From contig MKSF01000037.1 of assembly GCA_001897155.1 (NCBI GenBank), forward strand, positions 124,001 to 188,000: 64,000 bases of DNA. Reading direction: 5' to 3'. This document shows, one piece after another, positions 51,945 to 58,905 of the stretch (its first letter is position 1; each line of letters begins with the position of its first letter). The notes beneath the pieces were generated by a model. The model was not told the origin of the DNA and ran no database searches. It saw only the letters and a program-made list of their open reading frames with translations. A program made the position numbers and the translations under genes. This DNA comes from Bacteroidetes bacterium 47-18 (lineage in GTDB: Bacteria > Bacteroidota > Bacteroidia > Chitinophagales > Chitinophagaceae).

Positions 51945-52738
51945 GGCTTTGGAAAAAATATGGTTTTATAGGTCTTTTTATGCTTTTAAGCGGATTTTCA
52001 GGCTGTAAAAAGCCGGAATTCCCCCCTGTAATAAAGATCCTCGGGAAGGGCGGCATGGGCAATTCCCATATGTACCCTATGAACAGCAAAGCGTCTTATA
52101 TGGAGGCCTTGCTGTATAACCTGGATGGAGTGGAGGTCGATGTACAGCTTACAAAGGACGCTCAGCTGGCCGCCTTTCATACAGAAAATCTGGAAGCAAC
52201 AACCAATATGACCGGGCGTATCTATGACTATACATGGGAAGAATTACAGGAACAATGCAGGTATAATAATCATAGGTTCAGGTCTTACTCCCTTATCAGC
52301 CTGGATGAAATAACAGAGATCTATCCACCGGATGCCCTGCTGTCACTGGATATAAAGATATTTATTCCAAGCGACGAGGAAGCTGATGCCTATATGAATG
52401 CGTATATAAATGCCCTGAAGGATCTATATACAAAGCACCGGAATATCATGCTGGAGAGCTCTTCTCCTTATTATGCCCGTATGCTTAAAGCCGTCAATGA
52501 GCAGATACCCGTCCTCCTGGTAAGCAACAGCGCCTCTGAAGGCCTGGACCTCGTCATTGATAATGAGCTGGATGGTATTGTACTACCGGACACGGAAGCC
52601 AATGAGGATGTTATGGAAAGAGCCAGGAACCATGGTATGGTGGTGGGGATATGGGAAACCTCTAAAAGCATACATTATTCCTTAGACCTGGAACCGGATT
52701 TTTTCCAGACCACCAGCGTAAAAAGATTTGGCAGATAA
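51938..52738 (+). CDS. Glycerophosphodiester phosphodiesterase-like lipoprotein, possibly inactive
   Basis: The 266-residue lipoprotein has lipobox GFSGC (Cys23). The TIM-barrel pattern of GDPD is clear: DGVEVDVQLTKDAQLAAFHTENLEATTNMTG matches the E-x-D...H motif region, followed by ISLDEITEIYPPDALLSLDIK with the expected acidic strand. However, the usual I-x-H-R-G motif reads ILGKGGMGN (Lys37 for His) and P-E-N-T reads PMNS, so a catalytic histidine appears missing. A substrate-binding or changed enzymatic role is possible. It overlaps the preceding gene by 7 bases. Confidence 0.82.
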   Translation: MVRLWKKYGFIGLFMLLSGFSGCKKPEFPPVIKILGKGGMGNSHMYPMNSKASYMEALLYNLDGVEVDVQLTKDAQLAAFHTENLEATTNMTGRIYDYTWEELQEQCRYNNHRFRSYSLISLDEITEIYPPDALLSLDIKIFIPSDEEADAYMNAYINALKDLYTKHRNIMLESSSPYYARMLKAVNEQIPVLLVSNSASEGLDLVIDNELDGIVLPDTEANEDVMERARNHGMVVGIWETSKSIHYSLDLEPDFFQTTSVKRFGR

Positions 52739-52766
52739 TTGACATCTCTCATACCCGGAAAAGAAA

Positions 52767-52790
52767 AATCCCCCTTGCTCAAGGGGGATT
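52767..52790. terminator. Terminator between the GDPD-like gene and mnmG
   Basis: AATCCCCCTTG and AAGGGGGATT form a hairpin around CTC. On the minus strand it is followed by TTTTCTTTT, so it ends mnmG; it may also serve the plus-strand gene. Confidence 0.85.
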
Positions 52791-52802
52791 CAGTAACGGG
52801 AT

Positions 52803-54728
52803 CTATCTTCCCATAAAGATCATCAGTATCTGGATATCGCTCGGGTTAACCCCTGAAATGCGGCTGGCCTGTCCGAGCGTCCGGGGACGGATCTTATTTA
52901 ATTTCTGACGAGCCTCAATAGACAAGGCAGTAAGCTTTTCATAGTTGAAGCTTTCAGGTATGATCAGCTCTTCCATGGCCTTCATCTTTCCAACCATTTC
53001 CACTTCCTTATCCATGTATGCCTTGTACTTGCAATGTATCTCAGACTGCTCCATTTCCAAGGGATCGAAGGCCTCCAGATTTTGCTGTACCGATGGGAGG
53101 AGGTAGGGCAGCAGATTTTTAAGCGCTATATTTGGCCTTAGCAGCAATTTTGATAGTTTTTGGCGTTCTTTTAAGGGTGCAGAGCCTATTTTTTCAAGAA
53201 ATTCATTCACTTCTTCCGGTTCTACCATAGTGATATTTAAAATTTCATCTATCCGGGCAATGTGCTTCTTTTTTTCCTGCAGCAGCTCATAACGCTCCCT
53301 GGCTGCAAGTCCCATTTCATAGCTTCTCTCTGTCAGCCTCATATCTGCGTTGTCCTGCCGCAGTAAAGTACGGTATTCGGCGCGGGATGTGAACATCCGG
53401 TACGGCTCATCCGTGCCTTTGTTGATAAGGTCGTCTATCAGCACACCGATATACGCTTCATCTCTTTTCAATACGAAAGAAGGATGTCCATGAACATTAT
53501 TATGCGCATTGATGCCTGCCACCAGTCCCTGTCCCGCGGCTTCCTCATATCCTGTAGTCCCGTTGATCTGCCCTGCGAAGAACAGGTTTTTGATCAGCTT
53601 GGTCTCCAAAGTATATTGCAATTGGGTAGGGGGGAAATAGTCATATTCAATAGCGTAGCCGGGGCGGAAGAAAATAGCGTTCTCAAAACCGGGTACTTTC
53701 CTGATAGCTTTTACCTGTACCTCTTCCGGCAGGGAAGTGCTAAACCCGTTCACATAGATCTCCACGGTATTCCATCCTTCCGGCTCTACAAATAGCTGGT
53801 GCCTGTCCTTATCGGCAAAGCGGTTGATCTTATCTTCTATGCTGGGGCAATACCTGGGACCGCTGCCCTGTATCCTGCCCTGGAACATCGGCGAACGGTC
53901 AAATCCCGTCCTGAGAATATCATGTACCTCAGGTGAAGTATAGGTGATCCAGCAATGCCTTTGCTTCCCGCTAATCCTGTTCTTCACCCGGGCGTTATCT
54001 ATAAAAGAGGCATTCTTAAAATCAGGAAGCGTACCGGGCATATAGGAAAACCCCGCTACTTCATCCAGATCACCCTCCTGTATCTCCATTTTTGAGTAAT
54101 CAAGACTCCTACCGTCTATACGCGGCGGCGTGCCTGTCTTTAAACGATCGCTTTCAAATCCTAAGGAAACCAATTGCTCCGTAATACCGGTAGCGCCTTT
54201 TTCACCCATCCTGCCCCCGCCGAATTGCTTTTCTCCCACATGGATAATACCATTTAAGAAAGTACCATTGGTAAGCACTACAGCTTTAGCGTATATTTTC
54301 TGGCCCATTGCCGTTACAACACCTTCCACTGTTCCACGTGAAACAATCAATCCTGTCACACTATCCTGGAAAAAATGAAGGTTCGGCGTTTGTTCCAGCA
54401 TTTCCCGCCAGGTGGCTGCAAAGAGCATACGGTCAGACTGACAACGCGGACTCCACATAGCAGGCCCCTTAGACTTATTGAGCATCCTGAATTGTATCAT
54501 GCTTTTATCAGAAACAATACCGCTATATCCGCCCAAAGCATCTATCTCCCGGACTATCTGGCCCTTTCCTATGCCACCCATGGCAGGGTTACAGCTCATC
54601 TGGGCGAGGGTAAGCAGGTTCATAGTGATGAGCATGGTCTTACTGCCCATATTAGCCGCTGCAGCCGCTGCTTCACATCCGGCATGTCCGCCACCTACAA
54701 CTATAACATCATATTGTTCTAAAAACAT
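52803..54728 (-). CDS. mnmG: tRNA uridine-5-carboxymethylaminomethyl modification enzyme MnmG (GidA)
   Basis: This 641-residue FAD enzyme works with MnmE to form cmnm5U34 in tRNAs reading split codon boxes. The dinucleotide-binding motif VVGGGHAGCEAAAAAANMG is near the N-terminus. LAQMSCNPAMGGIGKGQIVREIDALGG, GTFLNGIIHVG, the conserved CPSIEDKI cysteine segment and the FAD-binding GQINGTTGYEEAAGQGLVAGINA follow. The C-terminal helical domain ends with ARQKLNKIRPRTLGQASRISGVNPSDI. The gene is complete. A parS-like site lies within it (54330-54345), and mnmG/gidA is a frequent neighbour of replication origins, as appears to be the case here. Confidence 0.97.
   Translation of the reverse strand: MFLEQYDVIVVGGGHAGCEAAAAAANMGSKTMLITMNLLTLAQMSCNPAMGGIGKGQIVREIDALGGYSGIVSDKSMIQFRMLNKSKGPAMWSPRCQSDRMLFAATWREMLEQTPNLHFFQDSVTGLIVSRGTVEGVVTAMGQKIYAKAVVLTNGTFLNGIIHVGEKQFGGGRMGEKGATGITEQLVSLGFESDRLKTGTPPRIDGRSLDYSKMEIQEGDLDEVAGFSYMPGTLPDFKNASFIDNARVKNRISGKQRHCWITYTSPEVHDILRTGFDRSPMFQGRIQGSGPRYCPSIEDKINRFADKDRHQLFVEPEGWNTVEIYVNGFSTSLPEEVQVKAIRKVPGFENAIFFRPGYAIEYDYFPPTQLQYTLETKLIKNLFFAGQINGTTGYEEAAGQGLVAGINAHNNVHGHPSFVLKRDEAYIGVLIDDLINKGTDEPYRMFTSRAEYRTLLRQDNADMRLTERSYEMGLAARERYELLQEKKKHIARIDEILNITMVEPEEVNEFLEKIGSAPLKERQKLSKLLLRPNIALKNLLPYLLPSVQQNLEAFDPLEMEQSEIHCKYKAYMDKEVEMVGKMKAMEELIIPESFNYEKLTALSIEARQKLNKIRPRTLGQASRISGVNPSDIQILMIFMGR
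54330..54345. other. parS-like ParB-binding site 1 (inside mnmG)
   Basis: TGTTCCACGTGAAACA matches the bacterial parS consensus TGTTnCACGTGAAACA. It is the first of three sites within 1.3 kb. Chromosomal parS sites normally cluster near the replication origin and load ParB for segregation. Confidence 0.8.
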
Positions 54729-54756
54729 AATAAGTACGCTTCAATTAAAGAGACAG

Positions 54757-54764
54757 CAAAGTTA
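54757..54764 (-). promoter_or_regulatory. -7 promoter box for mnmG
   Basis: CAAAGTTA on the plus strand gives TAACTTTG on the minus strand, matching TAnnTTTG, 29 bases upstream of the start. Confidence 0.5.
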
Positions 54765-54905
54765 CAATATATAAAGTAATATACAGTAAGTCTGGGTACC
54801 AATACAAGGTTAAACCTGTAAATCAGCATAATGGCATCAACAACCGGGAGACGGTATAAATCCACACTCAATTATAATACAGCATATGGATGAACCAGGC
54901 ATTCC

Positions 54906-55010
54906 TTACCCCAAGATATGTCTTTTCTTATACCGGTAATAGCCGCTTACTAAAAAGAACACTCCTGTCATACCAAAGAAAAGGTGTAATAGCTGAAACA
55001 TCCTCAGCAT
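54906..55010 (-). CDS. Possible 34-residue single-pass membrane peptide
   Basis: A minus-strand frame starts 6 bases after the stop of the 110-residue membrane protein gene and encodes MLRMFQLLHLFFGMTGVFFL followed by VSGYYRYKKRHILG. It has one hydrophobic segment and a basic tail, the layout of a small inner-membrane peptide, and the tight spacing supports co-translation with its neighbour. It is below the size where chance can be excluded. Confidence 0.4.
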   Translation of the reverse strand: MLRMFQLLHLFFGMTGVFFLVSGYYRYKKRHILG

Positions 55011-55016
55011 ATATAC

Positions 55017-55349
55017 CTATACTATTATCCAGGTAAGCAGCACAAGGCCCTGCACCATTATAAGAAGAAGCGCATACCTTGACCTCAATACATAAGGGGT
55101 CAGTGTTATGATGCTGAAGATACCGTTACAGATAAACAAAATAATACCCGGTATAAAGTAATCCCTGAAAGGACTATACTGCAACCAGTCCACAGACATG
55201 CCAAGCAAGCTGCCATCGGGTTCTTTCATAAAAGCATAGCCTGCGACCAAAGCGCCCACACCATTAATAAGCAACAACAAAACAGAAATATAATGAATGA
55301 CCTTGGGCAACATAAAAACGGTTATCAGACAATAAATATACAACATCAT
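55017..55349 (-). CDS. Small multi-pass membrane protein, unknown
   Basis: A 110-residue protein, or 98 residues if it starts at the ATG at 55313 (MLPKVIHYISVLLLLINGVG). Three to four hydrophobic helices are visible: ISVLLLLINGVGALVAGYAF, YFIPGIILFICNGIFSIITL, and ALLLIMVQGLVLLTWIIV at the C-terminus. There is no recognised family. The upstream start region lies immediately next to parS site 2. A possible 34-residue membrane peptide follows 6 bases downstream. Transcription runs away from the proposed origin. Confidence 0.72.
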   Translation of the reverse strand: MMLYIYCLITVFMLPKVIHYISVLLLLINGVGALVAGYAFMKEPDGSLLGMSVDWLQYSPFRDYFIPGIILFICNGIFSIITLTPYVLRSRYALLLIMVQGLVLLTWIIV

Positions 55350-55355
55350 AATTAA

Positions 55356-55371
55356 TGTTTCACGTGAAACA
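55356..55371. other. parS ParB-binding site 2
   Basis: TGTTTCACGTGAAACA is an exact match to the universal parS consensus, and the symmetry extends to a perfect 28-base palindrome (55350-55377). It lies upstream of the small membrane protein gene. Confidence 0.9.
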
Positions 55372-55470
55372 TTAATTGAACCAATCGTTTATTATATAGA
55401 AATAACTACCGGAGATAATTGCATCACTATTGCCGGGAACAGAAATAATAAAAACTGATTATCTATATAT

Positions 55471-55528
55471 AGGAAACAAAACCATTACAAGTTTATAAGA
55501 GATCCCTCACATCCATTCGGAATGACCT
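55471..55528 (+). repeat. Interspersed repeat, family B copy 3
   Basis: Contains GGAAACAAAACCATTACAAG, TATAAGAGATCCCTCACATC and CATTCGGAATGACCTG, the core of family B. It sits between parS sites 2 and 3. Confidence 0.75.
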
Positions 55529-55575
55529 GTACTCTAAAAAGTATTCCGCCATCCGTTACCCAACCTGGTAAAGAA

Positions 55576-55591
55576 TGTTTCACGTGAAACA
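55576..55591. other. parS ParB-binding site 3
   Basis: TGTTTCACGTGAAACA, a second exact match to parS, 220 bases from site 2 and about 0.8 kb from the first DnaA box. Confidence 0.9.
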
Positions 55592-55639
55592 TTTCAGATC
55601 AAACCGAATTATTCCTCAGGCAGATAATCATATAATGAT

Positions 55640-55647
55640 TACTTTTG
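55640..55647 (+). promoter_or_regulatory. -7 promoter box for the 213-residue membrane protein gene
   Basis: TACTTTTG matches TAnnTTTG exactly and overlaps a TTG at 55645 that could otherwise be read as a start; the ATG at 55663 is therefore preferred. Confidence 0.5.
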
Positions 55648-55662
55648 CAAAAACCTAAAATT

Positions 55663-56304
55663 ATGTCTGCTACCTACCAGGTACCTATAATAAGAACAAG
55701 GATCAAGAAAAAACATATGACCTCTATGCACCTGATCTCGGGCTTTATGTTTGTCCTTATCGGCGCCGTAACACTGGTCATCCCGGAAGATATTAAATCA
55801 CATCTGGCCAATATACTTAATAATATGTCCATAGGATTCATAGTATTTGGTATCGCCATTGTCTGTATAACTATTGCATTCAATAAAGCGCTGGCTGATA
55901 ATAAGAAGAATAGCCTGCTCCGAATAGCGGAACTGGCAGGATTTATTGGCTTAGCCTGCATATGCCTGTACTTCCAGTGGTGGATGCCATTCATATATGC
56001 CATTATAGGGATCATAACCGTAGCTACTACCTATTACCTGGAACTGGACGCACATAAGCCGGAATATATCATAGTTTCTGAAAAAGGGATAGAGCTGAAA
56101 AGGCTTAATAAGAAACTTATAGAATGGAGTGAAGTAAAGAACTTCCTGATCAGGCATGGCAATGTGACAATCAACCTTAAAAATAATACCTTATATCAAT
56201 ACAACGCTTATAATTTCAAAAATATCAGCAATAAGGAAGTAATTGAAAGTTTTGCACAGGTACAGATAGATCAAAATGCACATAAATACGAACCAGAGTG
56301 GTAA
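55663..56304 (+). CDS. Membrane protein with C-terminal PH-like/YcxB-like region
   Basis: The 213-residue protein from the ATG at 55663 has four predicted helices in two hairpins: MHLISGFMFVLIGAVTLVIP, MSIGFIVFGIAIVCITIAF, LAGFIGLACICLYFQWWMPF and FIYAIIGIITVATTYY. The soluble C-terminal ~75 residues (YIIVSEKGIELKRLNKKLIEWSEVKNFLIRHGNVTINL) resemble the PH-like 'bacterial PH/YcxB' pattern in which strands read a membrane-attached surface. I cannot name a function. It lies between parS sites and the DnaA-box cluster. Confidence 0.75.
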   Translation: MSATYQVPIIRTRIKKKHMTSMHLISGFMFVLIGAVTLVIPEDIKSHLANILNNMSIGFIVFGIAIVCITIAFNKALADNKKNSLLRIAELAGFIGLACICLYFQWWMPFIYAIIGIITVATTYYLELDAHKPEYIIVSEKGIELKRLNKKLIEWSEVKNFLIRHGNVTINLKNNTLYQYNAYNFKNISNKEVIESFAQVQIDQNAHKYEPEW

Positions 56305-56374
56305 AACTCCCTTATTATCACACGAATATGCCTGATAAGATCAGATTATCCCGGATTTGCACACTCTCCTCCAC

Positions 56375-57010
56375 TTATTCACAATAACAGCTATGATCGT
56401 ATTCCACATCATCAAACTATTCTATTACGCTATCTTCCTGGTAGGCTTATTATTTGTCCTGCAATGGATTTTAAAAAAAATAGTACAACTGTTCAAATTA
56501 AGGTAAGAAAAGAATTCACACGATATCCACAGTTATTCACACCTTATATACATACTTATCCCGGAATCCAATAAAAGCATCGCCTTCCTCATAAAGCCTG
56601 TGAAATGGGCTAAAATATTCCCTGGTTTTGCACGAACAGGTGTTTAAACCTGTGGATAGATTGTGCATTCAGAATAATAACTCAGTAAAATAAGGATAAA
56701 AGTCCGGTATGTATCGTTTCCAAAAAAGTTATTCTTAGCAAAATATTAATTTTACATTAAGAATTCTACATGATTTTCTTTAGACATTCGGTTTATTCCA
56801 CCAGGTGGGGATATATGTGAATAAGCACTTAAAATGCCCCAAATATAAAGGCTTCCGAAGCATACCCTCATGTGAATATCCGGTGTACCTGTATGTAGAT
56901 TACAATTTAAAAAATGAATTTTAAAAAAGTTATCAGCATATTAACACTCCTAATAGTAATAGCTTCTTTTTAAATAAATTTATTTAATAAAATACTATTA
57001 TTAGCTATGT
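56375..57010. other. oriC: Candidate chromosomal replication origin (oriC)
   Basis: A non-coding region (apart from one possible 37-codon frame) with DnaA boxes. Exact TTATnCACA matches are at 56375-56383, 56533-56541 and, reversed, 56816-56824. One-mismatch boxes are at 56523-56531, 56651-56659 (reverse) and 56871-56879 (reverse). A very AT-rich stretch, about 56906-57000, lies to the right as a potential unwinding element. Three parS sites lie 0.8-2 kb to the left, mnmG is nearby, and the flanking large genes point outward (mnmG minus, ABC ATPase and carB plus). dnaA is not in the window. Confidence 0.72.
56393..56506 (+). CDS. Possible 37-residue single-pass membrane peptide
   Basis: The frame begins ATG at 56393 and encodes MIVFHIIKLFYYAIFLVGLL then FVLQWILKKIVQLFKLR, a hydrophobic helix with a basic amphipathic tail. 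It lies 88 bases after the 213-residue membrane protein, on the same strand, inside the proposed origin region. Such short frames are easily coincidental, so support is limited to composition and position. Confidence 0.35.
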   Translation: MIVFHIIKLFYYAIFLVGLLFVLQWILKKIVQLFKLR

Positions 57011-57066
57011 GGAATAATTGCAGGACGGAAAAATCCTAAACTGATACAACAAACGGATTTGTTGAA

Positions 57067-57074
57067 TACATTTG
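57067..57074 (+). promoter_or_regulatory. -7 promoter box for the ABC ATPase gene
   Basis: TACATTTG matches TAnnTTTG exactly, 43 bases upstream of the ATG at 57118. It lies at the right edge of the proposed origin. Confidence 0.5.
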
Positions 57075-57117
57075 CATTGCCCGTACCGCGATACCGGCAC
57101 CATAATTTTCACTGTAG

Positions 57118-58668
57118 ATGACAAACAAGATGCCCATATTAGAAATTCAGGACCTTACCGTAAGTTTTACAGGTGATGAGGATGATATGGCGCTGCAGGA
57201 TATCAGCTTCAGCATAGAAAAGGGCCGGAGCCTGGCCCTGCTGGGCGCTTCCGGGTCCGGTAAATCGGTGACCTCCCTGGCCGTTATGGGACTTTTGCCG
57301 GAGAATGCCAGGTCATCGGGCAGCATAAGGCTCGAAGGCCGGGAATTGAATGGTAATACGGATTGGCAGGAAGTGAGAGGAAAAGAGATCGCTATGATCT
57401 TCCAGGAACCTATGAGCGCGCTGAATCCTTTGATGACCTGCGGTGAGCAGTTGGTGGAAGGTATTCGGGCGCACCAGCCGGGTATTTCCCATAAGACGGC
57501 CAAAGCACAGGCGGTCAGCTGGATGGAGAAGGTATTGCTGCCTGATCCCTTACAATTGTTTCATAAATACCCGCACGAACTATCCGGTGGCCAGAAGCAA
57601 AGGATAATGATCGCTATGGCGTTGAGCAACAAGCCTAAGCTGCTTATCGCCGATGAGCCTACCACGGCGCTGGATGTGCTGGTACAGCTCGAGATCTTAC
57701 AATTGCTGAAGTCCCTGCAGCAGGAGTATGAGCTGGCTTTACTGTTCATTACCCACGACCTGAGCGTAGCGGAATGGATAGCGGATGAGGTATGCATACT
57801 GGAAAAGGGCAGGGTAGCGGGCAACCACCTGTCAGACTATAAGAAAGTTTTTGTACTGGATGAGCATGTGCTTCCCGGGGCCCGGGAAGATGCTTTGCTG
57901 AAGGTGCAAAACCTGGATGTTACTTTCGGTATGCAGAAAAACTGGCTCGGAACACCCAGGCATATCTTTAAGGCAGTGGATAATGTATCTTTCAGCATCT
58001 CTAAAGGTAATACCCTGGGGATCGTTGGCGGTTCAGGCAGCGGGAAAAGTACTGTTTCCAAATGTATTATGGGCATTGTTCCGGCGGCGGCAGGCAATAT
58101 CTTCTTTAAAGGGATGGATCTGACCGCTTTGTCTCCTAAAGGCTGGCGCAGCATCCGGAAAGAGATGCAGATGATCTTCCAGGATCCCCACGCTTCCCTG
58201 TCCCCGAGAATGAATGTAGGCGATATGCTTGCGGAGGTCATGCAGGTGCATCATATCGGTAAAGGTGGCGGACAAAGACAGGAATATATAAGAAGGCTTT
58301 TGGATAAGGTGGGACTGCCGGTACAGTCACTGAAGAAATACCCTCATGAGTTTTCCGGCGGTCAGAAGCAAAGATTGTGCATTGCGCGCGCGCTTGTGGT
58401 AGAGCCTGAATTCATTATCTGCGATGAGAGCATAGCGGCACTGGATACGAAGATGCAGTACCAGATACTGAATTTGCTGAAAGCTATACAGCAGGAAGAT
58501 CACCTTACCTATCTTTTTATAACGCACGACCTGAAGATCGCGGAGATATTCTGCGATGAGATCGTGGTGATGCAGGAAGGCAGGATAGTGGAGGCCGGTA
58601 ATGCCGCACAGGTACTGCAATATCCGCAGCACGATTATACCCGGCAGCTCAGGAAAGCCTTGCTGTAA
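57118..58668 (+). CDS. Tandem ABC transporter ATPase, peptide/nickel (Dpp/YejF) type
   Basis: This 516-residue cytoplasmic protein consists of two fused ATP-binding cassettes. Cassette 1 has Walker A GASGSGKS (about residue 42), Q-loop MIFQEPMSALNPL, signature LSGGQKQRIMIAMAL and Walker B LLIADEP. Cassette 2 has Walker A GGSGSGKS (about 307), Q-loop MIFQDPHASLSPR, signature FSGGQKQRLCIARAL and Walker B FIICDES. The P-L-M/L-S-P-R Q-loop extensions are typical of oligopeptide transporter ATPases. Membrane subunits and binding protein are not adjacent, so the substrate is unknown. Confidence 0.93.
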   Translation: MTNKMPILEIQDLTVSFTGDEDDMALQDISFSIEKGRSLALLGASGSGKSVTSLAVMGLLPENARSSGSIRLEGRELNGNTDWQEVRGKEIAMIFQEPMSALNPLMTCGEQLVEGIRAHQPGISHKTAKAQAVSWMEKVLLPDPLQLFHKYPHELSGGQKQRIMIAMALSNKPKLLIADEPTTALDVLVQLEILQLLKSLQQEYELALLFITHDLSVAEWIADEVCILEKGRVAGNHLSDYKKVFVLDEHVLPGAREDALLKVQNLDVTFGMQKNWLGTPRHIFKAVDNVSFSISKGNTLGIVGGSGSGKSTVSKCIMGIVPAAAGNIFFKGMDLTALSPKGWRSIRKEMQMIFQDPHASLSPRMNVGDMLAEVMQVHHIGKGGGQRQEYIRRLLDKVGLPVQSLKKYPHEFSGGQKQRLCIARALVVEPEFIICDESIAALDTKMQYQILNLLKAIQQEDHLTYLFITHDLKIAEIFCDEIVVMQEGRIVEAGNAAQVLQYPQHDYTRQLRKALL

Positions 58669-58858
58669 AAATAAAAGGGATTTTTACTTTATACCCGGCC
58701 TTGTATTTAAAATTATTATCATATTATACTTCACTACGGATTTAGGGGCAATTGGCCTTTCCGGATGTGTTGCCGGCAGGCAGCGATCACTTGCTTTTTT
58801 ACCGGCTATAATTTTGAGAAAATAGGAATAAAATACTTCCTTCACTTAAAAAAATGCC

Positions 58859-58866
58859 TAATTTTG
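58859..58866 (+). promoter_or_regulatory. -7 promoter box for carB
   Basis: TAATTTTG matches TAnnTTTG, 39 bases upstream of the start; a second match lies at 58809-58816. The gap 58669-58905 shows nothing else. Confidence 0.5.
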
Positions 58867-58905
58867 CCGGTTAGTATAATCACCTCATATCTTTATATTT
58901 AAACA

